Shown here in pieces: positions 47,009-59,800 of a stretch of 64,000 nucleotides of DNA (its first letter is position 1; the number at the start of each line of letters is the position of its first letter). The translations under genes and the position numbers were made by a program. This DNA comes from Enoplolaimus lenunculus (lineage: Eukaryota; Nematoda; Enoplea; Enoplida; Thoracostomopsidae), in NCBI GenBank assembly GCA_030248215.1, contig JASANG010001052.1:124001-188000 (forward strand). The letters run 5' to 3'. The notes under the pieces were generated by a model, which did no database searches, was not told the DNA's origin, and saw only the letters and a list, made by a program, of their open reading frames with translations.

Positions 47009-47819
47009 CCATACAGGAGCCTGCAATTATCTTTATACTTCATTAAAAACAAACTAACCAAGAAATAGAAAACAGAATAAAGATAATACATCAATAATAC
47101 ACACTAACTTCCTCACCTTTATAGCTCTCGTAATTCTCATTATACTTTTAAAAAATTCATATACACTTGTAATAAATTGAACAGTGTGAACTTCAATTAT
47201 ATAAACTTGGTATAAAGTTAAACACCAGGTGTTTGATTTAAAACAAATGTTGAATAATTCGGTCTTCTGATTTCGATATCAAACTAATGAATTACGCCAC
47301 AACATAGTTCACTCGTAAATGGTCACCACGCGACAGAGAAGCACAGACGGAGAAATAATCGCGGAAAAAGGCGTGCGAACTTCAAACTTCAAACATCCTA
47401 TGTGAATACAACATGTAAATAAAGACAGATGTGAAGTTTACATTTGAATATTCACTAAACAAACAACTTTTGACACTCAGACAGTGTTAGTGACACTGTA
47501 TAATTAATTTCTATCAAATTTAATGTTCATAGCATTGAACTTGCAGTTTGCTGTAGCTACAGCAGGAATGATAAAACGATACGTTAAACAGCTAACCTTC
47601 AGCTTTACGATACATTTTGTGATTTGGATACTTGACATAATAATCAGATATCTATTTATGGCACAACACTGGATAAACTGTTTTAGCACGTATAGACATC
47701 ACCAAATACTGTAAACGATTTCCGAAATTCAGAACATTATTCTAATATACAAACTAACAGTGGAAATAGTAGTAGTACATGAAACCGTGCCAGATACCAG
47801 ACTACTTACTTCAAAAAGT

Positions 47820-50800
47820 TCACACCAACCCCGAGGGGTGTTGACCTTTCATATTATCTAGCTGGTTGTACTGCTGCCTCATAAATGCAATCCTGAAAGT
47901 AAATACGGTGTTAATTTCGGGCAGCCAAAATTAAGCACGGCATATCATTTATTATTGGCTCCGTGTTGTTTATTAAAACGTTGCGTATGCGTTATGCAAT
48001 TTCAACATTGTACATGCAAAATAATCTCTTGCATTGCATATATACTATATCGATCGAACAATGTAATAAACCAAAAAGTGATCATAGCTTAAGGTAAGAC
48101 CAGAGCTCCACACTCCTTAGACGTACCTTTGCTCTAACAACGTGGCTCTTATTTCCGCCACACGCACAAGGGACCGGGCACATTTTAAATCGGCTGAGGT
48201 TTGAGCAGATTCTAGACTACTACGAAATACCTCGCTGCATATCTGACGTGCCTGAAAATAAACGAACCATAAAAGAAACTTACGTAATATGCTTAAACCA
48301 ACCTCACAGCTGATAGCATTATTGAATAGCCTGAGTTTCAAGAGTGGAACCTATTCAAGATTTTAATAAATAAAAGTGCTTAAAAATAATTAATTTAATA
48401 TCTGTATATTATCCAGTAGGCCTCGGATATTCGAATATTAATTTCAACCAGTGGCAAGTGAAGTTTACATTCAGTGTCAAATTTAGAAAAAGTTCAAGGT
48501 TCAGAATCGGTTTTTAAAACAACTGAATCCAAGCAACGTTCAGCAACACCTGTTATTCAAGATTTTAATAAATAAAAGTGCTTAAAAATAATTAATTTCA
48601 TATCTGTATATTATCCAGTAGGCCTCGGATATTCGAATATTAATTTCAACCAGTGGCAAGTGAAGTTTACATTCAGTGTCAAATTTAGAAAAAGTTCAAG
48701 GTTCAGAATCGGTTTTTAAAACAACTGAATCCAAGCAACGTTCAGCAACACCTGTTTGTATTCTTGAAATTTAATTGAACAGAGTGAATCAGTTTCGAAA
48801 TCACTTTAGCACATGTGGTCAGCATACTAAGAGTGCTCAGTCCAAAATAGGTCATTATTTTATTAATTCACGAGTCAGAAACATTAAAAATTTTTCGCCG
48901 GTCGAGAATTCATACCCCATGACATACCTAAAATAACTGAATTTGTTAGATTATACAGATAATTATCTGTCAAAAGTTGCCGAATACACGGATAATTTTT
49001 ACCTGGATAATATGTAAATCACGGTATTTGGTAGGTCTTGGATTCAGTAAATGTATGACACTATTGCTGAAGTAAGTGATCGCTAATGAATAAAATTTTT
49101 CTGTCAATTTATGAAATTTCATATTCACGCAATAACGCAAAAAAACTTTAAAAAACACAAAAAAACTACAAAAAGACATTAGAAATAATTTATTTTGAAA
49201 ATTTAATTTTTTTCGTTGAAGACAAAAAATTGACCGAGACTTTTTTCGGCTGAGTAGTCCCTGCCAATGAGCTATGGAAGTTATAGGACATTTCGAGAAA
49301 ATATACTAAGACTACCCAACTTCGACAGCAATACAATAAACATCTAACACCATATACATGTTTACAGTTCAACCACTAGCTCTTGCTTTAGATATAGTAT
49401 AATACATTTAAATACCTGACGTTCGAAGTGATCTGCAGGCCATCCCACAACATGATGTGTGTAATCAGGACGATAAAACCCGACGAGGCTTGGTGACAAC
49501 GATTTTAACGGTGGCAACGGGGAAACAGTTCGCTGTTGCTGCGGTGGTATAACAGCATCTCCACCCTCTGCAGATTCAGAGTTGTCTGGATTGGTTTCTT
49601 TACAGTGGCTCCCAGTTACTCGAGCTTCTCCGGATACTGACTGTAACCCTGTTTGTGACACTGGATCAATTATATTATGTGATGCGTCAAGCACGCGAGA
49701 TCCACTAATGCTTGCATTCTGAACCGAACACCATTCGGCAGTTCTGCTTGCATCGCCCCCACCGCCGGACCGCACACCTCCAATTGTAGCATTAGCAATA
49801 AAACCTGTGACATTTACATGTTGTTGGTCATAATTGGCTGTGGTCGTCGTATCAGAATGCGAGCATCCCAACGACTGAGAATGACTACTTGTTGTTGTTG
49901 ACTGTGCGTTATTAAACATAATAGCATCGCTACGATTAAAACCAACACCGGATAGTGGCTGAGTATATTTTTCGCGCAGTTTATCTCTAGAAAAAAAGGT
50001 AAAAAATATCAAAATATCCTATAAAGCGACTGAATAATAAGCACAAAAATAAAACTGGAAATCAAAAACGATGTTATCTTGTGAACAAAGCGTACAACGC
50101 ATATCTAGCTATCTCTCTACCGGGGTGCAACCGGATATCCGGCTCCGGCAAAAACCGACATCCGGCTCCGGTATTTTAACTTGCCGGATATCATTTTTTA
50201 AAAATTTATTCCATCATTCGTATTTACACCAAGTACCATCGACTGATTGACTTATTTTTATATATTTTTTCTGTCACACATGTAACATACGTAAATGTTT
50301 GCATGTGACCATGTACGTTCACAATCTTCATTGGGTTACAGTAACGCTAGAAAACCAGTAGATCACGAGTGTTATTCTAGAAAAGTAACAGAATACGTAT
50401 ATCTTAGCATATTTTTATTATTCCTACGGCTGAGCCTAAACTTCAGCGTATAAATGGGCCTATCACTAAGCCTAAATCGAAGCAAAAATAATAGCCTTAA
50501 TCCGAGCCAAAGATGGGCATACACCGGCCATGAAAAGTCTCGGGTCTCGGTCCACTTTTGGCCATCACCGAAAAAAATTAATTTTCAAGGTAAATTATTT
50601 CTACTTCTGTTTACGTAGTGTTTTGTGTGTTTTCATAATATCTGCTAATAATCATTGCGCACATATGAAAATTCATAGATTCATAGCGAAATTTTATTTG
50701 CCAGACATTACTTGCTTCAACAATATTAACTTCTGCTTTTTACAGGGCGACCAGCATTTAGGAATCTTCGACTTCTAGTGTCAGTTCCAAGCCATCGAAA

Positions 50801-53800
50801 CTCAAGAAACCCAGACCCGACAATATTAAAGCTTGCCGAGACTGAGACTCCCATCTTTGATCTTAGCCACCTCTGTTTTATAGTATTTACGAAAAACTAG
50901 ATGCTCTTCGAATGTTGCAACTGGACGCAACGCTAGAAAACATAGATTAGTATTAATAGGGTTGTTGTTAAAGTGTTAAAACGCATCGGCGTGAGATGTT
51001 AAACTTTGTTAAGTAAACACTTTAGGAACCTTAAGCCACGGAAGGAAGGATTGTAAGATACGTTCTGATATTTGAACGTGATCTAGTATTAGATTTGAAA
51101 TTATTATATAGTATTAGATTTGAAATTATTATGCAACTCCGGCTCCAGCCGGATAGTAAATTATCCGACTCCATCAGTTTTTGGTATCTGGTTGCACCCT
51201 GTTGTCTATATACTTAAAGCAGAAACGCCTTACTTTATCAATTTTGGGCAGTGGTTAAGTATCTAAATCATATAATTATATTAATATAGTTTTGTTAACA
51301 TTATAGAAAACTGTAAACATAAGACATTTGCTTGCGTTGCGTGGGACATGGTATTTCTGGTTATAGTTTATGCGTCGATTTCGTTATTAGATCCGGGTTT
51401 GATCTAACACTTTGCGCATGACATACATATTAGGTTTTCCTTGTGAAAATACTAAATTCGGCAAAAAACAGTTGTACGGGGTGTTAAGGTTTACTAGACA
51501 TCGATCAGGGCTACACAAGGATCTATTTTTCACAGGAACATTAACTGAATTTACTTCCAGGAACTGAAACAGAAGCCGGAATTTGAAAATTTCATCATCG
51601 AATTACTGTTGGATTAGCAGAAAACTAGGTAAAACATGGCTTAACCGAATTTTCAGCTATTTTTCATAAAGTAGTTTCGCGAAAACATCCGATTTCTAAT
51701 CTAACAGTTTATTAACAAAATTGAACTTGAACTAATTGCAAATTTTCAAAGACAACGTTTACAATGTTGAGAATAATTCGCCACTAAATCCTAAAAATTT
51801 CGGTTCCTACATCGTTGAATGCAGAAACAGGAATTGAATATCTGCTGGAGTTCCGGCTGGAACCAGAATTCCGGCGCAACTCTGCTAGAAGTCGCACACG
51901 GAATCTCGACTACCAATTCCGTTATGTGTTGAATCAACTTACGTTCGTGGATCCACCGAGGTAGCTGCGTCGGTAGCAATCGACACAATCTGATCGTCTG
52001 AAGACCTTGATGCGCTTCCACATCGGCGTAAATTAATTTTCGAATCATTTGTGCTCATTTCATCGTCGATAATCATTGGTTCCGTTGTATCCATTACTTT
52101 AATTGGCGATTCGTTACAATCAACTCCAGAAGATTCGGGCGTATTTGTATAGCTTCCGTTATTGTCATTAATTGACGATTCGGCTCGGGACACTATACTA
52201 TTTCGCACAGTTTGTCCAGGCAAGTTAGCGGCTGCTGTAGCAGCAGCAGCAGCCGGTGTTACGCTTCTTACAGACGAGGGTGAATTTTTTGATACGGAAC
52301 TTCCACGTGACGCTTGATCTGAAATAGTCCGCATATATAAACTGTGAATAAACTGGTAGAATATTTTGACCGCGATAACTTCTAAAATAATATTTTAGTC
52401 GATGTCATAAAAAATTTTGAAACCGGTCAGGGTGCAAAGCGGAACTGGATTATACGGGAATCGGAATAGCAAATTTATACCTGAACCGGAACTACAAAAT
52501 TTGTGACCATGCTGATAATTTGCATTAACAATGTATAATATTGATTTAGAATGTCTGTTGGCTGGCAGCAATTCTCAAAGACGTCACATGAACAAATTGG
52601 CAATAACTTTTTGGCTCTGTAAAGCGAAACTACAATCAATTATTGATAAGTTAATATGTCGAAAATAATTTGATAGATAAATGATGCCGAATATTTATAC
52701 AACATATCACAACAAGTAGGCCTAAAATTAAAATGTGGAAATTCCAATTTCGATTGATTGTGCAATCGGAATAGGAACTCGTTTTGAATCGGTATTCTAA
52801 TCGGAATCGGAATGCCGATTGCACCCTGAAACGGGTGGCACTAGATGCCTAAAAACACATACACTGATTGAATGGAAACTGCTCTGGCAAAATGCGGATT
52901 AAAGCAAAACCGAAATCCTTACTCCTTACCTCTCATTTCTTTGGCAAGGGCTGCTTTTAGATGAGACTTTAGTTTCTCCACAGCTATAAAGAATAATGTC
53001 TATTGAACATTGTAGCTATAGTAAATTTAAATCAGGACTTCCTACATTATTAAATTACGACTTTTTAAATTCTTTCAATAATTATTAGGGTGACTAAAGG
53101 GTTTTTGGGTGCGAGGAATCTCAATAAATTGTTTACAAACCTCCAAACTATGCTAATATGGAAATTATCTATTAGCTAACTACTCAATTATCGGTTTTGG
53201 AGGTTTTTAAACAGTCTATTCAGATTCCGCGCACCAAAAAACCCTTTTGTGCTGAAATTAGATAGCTTGTAACTGTAACGATTAGTGAAATGATGTAGAA
53301 AGTCGTAATTTAGGTTAACTAATTATGCAAATTAGCCTGTAGGTAATAATCGGCTTAAACTTTTGAAACCCCAATGCGAGGTTAACACCCCAGTATAACT
53401 GGCTTTCAAACAAAAAAGTTTATCAAAATCGGTTTAGCCGTTCCTGAGATTCTTTTTGGACGGACAGACGGACGGACGGATATCCACCTTTCGACCCCAG
53501 AGTACAAAACATAAAACGCTTTGCGAAACTGCGACCTTCACTCGGAGTTTCGTTTCGCTCAATAATAAACGCTCCGTGTTTAATAAAAATCATTATCTTC
53601 TTAGATATGTTTTAAGCGCCAATAATGAGGCTCATATTTTATATTTTCAAATAAATAATTGACGCAGTCACGTACCGTCAGGATGTGATAAATCAACGCT
53701 GTGCCGTTCTGCAATATCAACCAATAGTTGTGGCAGGCGTTCAAAATCGAGCTCACCGCTTGCTCCGATTACCGCAGCCACAGCTGCACGACTACTATTG

Positions 53801-56800
53801 CCGCCGCCTGAATCATTCGTTATATCTACTGTAACACAGTTGTCAGAGTTTTCCTCATCGCAATTCATATCGTGATCGTTGTTCGTTGGATCATCAACAT
53901 GACTTTTAGAGGAATTTTTGTAACCTTCCAATATTAATAAAACAAAACAGTAATTTAGTTAATACCAATTACCAATCAATTATTCTCTGAGCGGATTAAA
54001 ATCATTCACACTATTTTATACTACGCAGTACTAACGCAGTTTCTTTGTCAGTATGAAGCGACACAAAAGTTCAGATTCGGCTTCAGCTTTTGAGATAAAA
54101 CGAGGAGAAAATGCGAATATTCCAAACCAGGAGAATTTTTGCATTGGGGGTTCAAAACCTTATTGGATTTGCCGAGTGGAGACTTTGGCCACACACGGCC
54201 CCCAACTAACGAAACGCCTAGGTTCACAACAACACTATCACATTACTTACATTGAAACTGTTGCTCGACAGACAGTGTTTGTCGTGCTCGCTTTGCAGCT
54301 GGTGGCATGCAACTCGGCTGGACATCGTTGTCTATACCAGACGGTGTCGACTGGGTAATGTCGCAATCCGTTGAACTTGATTGCGCGGAAACGATCACAA
54401 TATCCGCGTCCGTAGTCGTTGTTCCAGTATCCGCCGCCGCAACTACTGCAGTTTTCTGAAATGTAGCCGATGCCAGAGTCTTTGTCCAAGTATCCCTAGT
54501 AATTGAGCTGGAACAAAATATCGGCGGTGCAGCAGTGTTACCACAAGCATGTTCTGTTTGCTGTTTACTACGTTCTCTTAATTGGGTTTGGGCAGACACG
54601 CCGTTATCGTCATAACCAGAATTCATCTGTGTTTCCGCTGCAACGGTATTTTCACTAACCAACGAGTTAGCAATACAAGTAGCATAAGGATCTCTGTCTG
54701 CCGAACGCCGACTGGCAGCGCATGCAGGTTGAGGCTGTTGATTGAGCGATTTTGTTGACAACAGGGGAACAGTCGACGATGAACTATCGTGGTTCCCAGA
54801 TGGTGAGGAAGAATTGAAGCTCCTAGAAGGTCTGGCACTTGGTGCTGTGCTCTCTGAGCCCCAATGTGCTAAAGGATGTAAATAATTCTGTTGTTGTTGA
54901 AGATATAAGTCGGAGTTTGTCTTGTTCGGTGTTGCTGTAAACCGACTCGTCCGTTCTTGGTGATTCCGGCTATGGTTTGCCTCGTATGGCTGATGATGAG
55001 ACGCTACAGTGTCAATGTGTGCAACACTTCGCCTTTTTCGTTCTCGCTCTTCACTGTCAATCGACTCAATATGTTGGTGTCTGTGATTTGATTGGTGGTG
55101 GCTGTGGTTACTGTTGTTGCTTTTGCTGATCACATTGCTGCTTTGGCTAGATGATGCAGTTGTGGTACTAGAATCATGCAGCAATGACCCAGAATAATGC
55201 GCGGTAAAGTGATTATTGTATATTGATGCCGCGTGACGGTTTGTTGAGGTGTTTGATGATTCACGACTGCCCGGTGTTGCCGTTGTTGGACATGACGATG
55301 TCAAACTCCGCTGAGATGGTCCTCCGGAATGTTGTCGTGATGTATTATAATTTTGGTGTTGTTGCTGGTGATAATGGGAACTTGATTTTCGCGAACCGCT
55401 CGTGATGGAATCGCTCGCGTTCTTCGTTGTCAAAGAAGTTGTGTTGCCTTAAATTACACCAGACACTAGATAAATCAGAACCAAAGACAATGTTGCCTCG
55501 AATGACAATGTATAACCACCTGCTGCACTTTGTTACAACGAATGGTAGCCGTTAAACTAAAAAAAAGCTGATGCGTGATTTTGTCAGATTGAAAGAAACT
55601 CAATGAAATCGCTCAACGTCCGATTAGGACACGTCTTTGACCAACTATGAAAGGAGTGAACACGAATTTGTTCAACTCTTGTCTGTTAAAATTAGTTATA
55701 GTTGGAATCCTAGAATTAGGAGCCAATTGACTTAAAATACATATTTAAAATACATAATATATACCTAGTTTAGAGCACGTAAAACTGCATTCGGTTCCGG
55801 CAAAATTACCGCCTACGGCCTCAGTGCAATGTCTGCCGGAAGTTCCGTCTTAGACTTGCGTGGAATACTTTAAAATGAGGAATGTGCAGTGCCGATTAGT
55901 GTTGTGCAATGGCTGTTACCACTTTTTCTACTGGCCGGACGGTCATTGGCCAGCGACCGGTCAATGTACAAAGTTTAAAAATTATCAAACATTGTCATTT
56001 TTATTCGTTGTTTCTTATTTCGTTATGTTTCTAATTTCGCTGTTAAAAGTTGCAAGAGGGTGGAACGAAATTATTCACGCGCAGAGGGGTTAATACAAAA
56101 CGCTATCATGACGCATTTGAAAAACTTACTCGACGAGTCTGACATGTGACTACACAACTCTGAAACCGCAGTGGTTGTAGCGCAACTTTATGTCATGAAA
56201 CCTTAAATTATTTGGGGTTTGGAGAGCGATAATTTTATATAAAGGGGCACGTTTTCATTACGTTTCTCCATAAAAATCTGCCCGTGGGAGGTACATTTTT
56301 ACATGAGAATTTGCCCGGGGGCATAAACTCATGGGGGCAAAAAATTTCGTTACACCGTCATCAGGGATGGGCGGTATCGGGCTCGTTCGTCTCAGTCTCG
56401 GTTTTCTTCAGTTTCGGTGGATTGCAAACCGAGACCAAAGAGGGGAAGTGATAAACACTAGCTATTAAAGCTGAGCTAGTTTGACGTTGATGAAAGGAAG
56501 CAGCAAATTGCCTGTTATGCGTAATATAACAATACCACACTCATCTTTCTCATGTTGCAAGACGAATCAATTTCACGGGTTGCGTAAAAAAATGATGCTT
56601 CATTTTTTGTCATTTTAATGCAATTTTTCGTTGAATTTTGATTCAGATAAATGGCGTCGATATAATCTCAGCAACAGCAATCAACAGATAAATGGCGTCG
56701 ATATAATCTCAGCAACAGCAATCAACAGTAACTGGAAACTGTTGTTGCTATAATATCTGGGTCATTGTATGCTGCGTTGGCTTAGCTGTTTTGAAGCAAG

Positions 56801-59800
56801 GAAATGGTTGTATAACAATAGTGAAACGCTTTGACATAGCCTCCTATATTTTAAAAAACATGTCAGTTAATTAATATAATCAAGAGTGGATAATGCATAC
56901 TTCAACAACAGTACGTATGCAACTGGGTACATTCTGTGTGGAAAAATGTACCCGGCACGCGTTGCATTTCGTCCTACTCCCTTATTAAGAGAGGGGTTAA
57001 CCGGTACGAACCATGGCACTTTATGCATGCGGCGTCAAACATGGTCCAGTTATAGTTAAATTTCGGGGCATTCATTTGATGATGACCCCCTCTAAACAAG
57101 GGGGGTCGGCCAAAAACGCAACGCCGGTGGTACATTTTGTACCATGCGGGACCCCAAGAGTTGCACACTCTTGTCATGATCCACTCTTGATATAATGTAC
57201 ATACATAGCTCATTTGCACGCAAAGTGTAGCGTTTTACCCGTTTATGTGAATAAAATACTTGCCAAACCCTCTGTTTGCCTGACTTTTGTCTTTACTACT
57301 GTTTTGATGACCGCAAACAAACTCCATTGCCAAGTTATTTACCTAAATCGCAAGTTAAAGGTAACTTGGACGGTGTGTAACACCTATCGACGGTTAAAAT
57401 ATGTTTTCAAACAAGTGAATGGCACCAGCATTCAAAAGTTCGATTTTGGTTGATCTTACACTTGCAATCAGGTGGCCTCGAAACTCATTTTACATCAGAA
57501 TTTATACTGGAATCGGAATTCCGTTTACACCGGGGCTAGTACTAAGCTACAACCAGATATCTGGCTCCGACAAAAAAATCGACACCCGGTTCCGGTATTT
57601 AGTGGCATTCGGTGAATTTTGTCTAATAGCCATACGCTTACCTGCCATAAATTTAATAAGATAGTCATTTGACTGTCCGGCCTTACATGAACTAAATACC
57701 GCGTTCTTAGCATGGCAATTTACCAGGGTGCAAAGCGGAACTGGATTATACCGGAATCAGAATCAAAACAGCAAATTTATACCAAAATTACAATCGGAAT
57801 CGGAACTAGAGATTTTGGGATTGTACGGATAATTTGTATTGACAAATATCATGTTGATTTAGTGCGTTTGTTAGCTGGCAACAATTTTCAAAAAGGTTGC
57901 ATGAACAAATTGGTGGTGATTTTTGGTTCTGTACAAGCTACGTAATCTACATTCAATTATTGATAAGTTAACTCATCGAAAGCAATTTAATAGGTGAATA
58001 ATACAAAATTTTTTATGCAACGTATAACAGCAAGTAAGATTAAAACTAAAATTCCAAAATTCCGATTGATTGTGCAATCGCAATCGGAATAAGAACTCGC
58101 TTTGAAAAGGAATTTCGGTTGCACTCTGCAATTTACAATCGCGCTCACATCGTAACAAATGTAAGTCAGACTAACATCTATCGAAGCATTTAAGCGATTA
58201 CTGTTTTTGCTGGACTTGGAGATTAAAATTCCAAAATTCCGATTGATTGTGCAATCGGAATCGGAACTAGTTTTGAAAAGGAATTTCGGTTGCACTCTGC
58301 AATTTACAATCGCTTTCACATCGTAACAAATGTAAGTCAGGCTAACATCTATCGGAGCATTAAGCGATTATTGTTTTTGCTGGACTTGGAGGCAGAATGA
58401 GCTTATCAGTTTAGACTGAGTAGACCATTAGTTGGTGTCGGTTTTGGATCGTTGTATGAAGCCTTCCGATCGTTTAGCACATTTAGGCGTAAACGTGACT
58501 TTATATAAATAGGTTTAGCGCGATCTATACGTCAAATATTATATTGCAAATGCTAGAAAACGTAAATTTTGTGGTGTACATTTCATTTTTTATCATAATC
58601 TTAGTGAAGATTTTTAATATATTGTTGTATGGTTTATACTAAATACAGAATCACTAGCGCGTAGCGACATCCATATATCGACGTAGTTAAAATATCGATG
58701 CAGATATTAAAGATTACGATTTGCATGCAATCATAAAAACCCAAAGGTAAGTGGTATTAAGTAGCTTAAAGATGGTGTTATACTTTTTGACTATTTCATG
58801 GCGTCAGACATCGTTCGACAATGCAAGTAATTTGCCGCATGGCACTGGCACCGTATAGCAATTTGATAAAAAAAAATTTTACGACCATCGGAACCGGACC
58901 ACAAATATTGCGCGAAACCAAGCCATTGGCTAATAGGTTACGGTTTATAAACTGTGTAGACTGCCAGGGTTAAAATTTCGCATCTACTTTTGCTTATGTT
59001 TATTGTAACACTGCTAATTTACCCTGCATATTCTCTTTAGTTTGCTACAAAATTAGACCAGAAAGGGTACGTATATAGCACTTGTAGGGTTAAGACAGCA
59101 GTTTTTCATTGAAATACAAGGGAATGAGTCAAGTTTTTTGTTTTGTATTCTTGCTTAATATTATTGAACCGTCAATAATGGAGACTAGAATTGATGTGGG
59201 ACCAACATTTTTACAGGCGTCGGTGCGTAAGGGGCCGGGGCCAGTACCGACCGGGGCCATGTGATACTACATAAAAATAACTGTCAACATGAGTTGCGAT
59301 AAACGTAATCTGAAAACATGCACGCTAAGAGTGAGGAAAACAATACATATATTGTGTAATATGTACAGCAAACCGTTGGAAAATACTAAAACAGTCCAAA
59401 AATGGCAAAATAATATACTAGCACTGGGTTATCACCAAGGGATCGACCGAATATTAATTTGACCGGATACGGGAACTGGAGCCAGATAGTAAATTTTGTA
59501 ATAAATTTGTGCACTGTTGGAAGTATTTGAGTAGTGCAAAAATTTCGTACGTATATATGTAATTCAGATTAAGTTTTGGCCTAAATTTTCAATTTCATAT
59601 CAGTGTGCACTCTTGACTTCCCGGAATTGCAGTCGCTGCAAACTATTTAGTATTTCGACATGTAAAAACCAGTTTTATGACATTTGGAACAGCAACCTCA
59701 AATTAAATATCCGGTAGCTTTATACCGCAACCGGATACGGATAAATATCTTGTTATATAAATAAAAAAAATTTGTTTCAGGTCACAAATCTCAATACTGA

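Larger units (their letters stand above)
41755..47819. other. Region between the recognised SFMBT-like exons and the WAC stop
   Basis: No WAC exon lies here. The missing 5' exons of the SFMBT-like gene probably do, but none could be identified. It holds a LINE fragment, a SINE-like pair, two tandem MITEs, an inverted minisatellite element and two MITEs of the 'CCGGAGG' family. Confidence 0.5.

Noticed and set aside
55860-56093. 77-aa plus-strand frame with a hydrophobic end
   Set aside because: No homology recognised, antisense within a WAC intron and next to MITE fragments.
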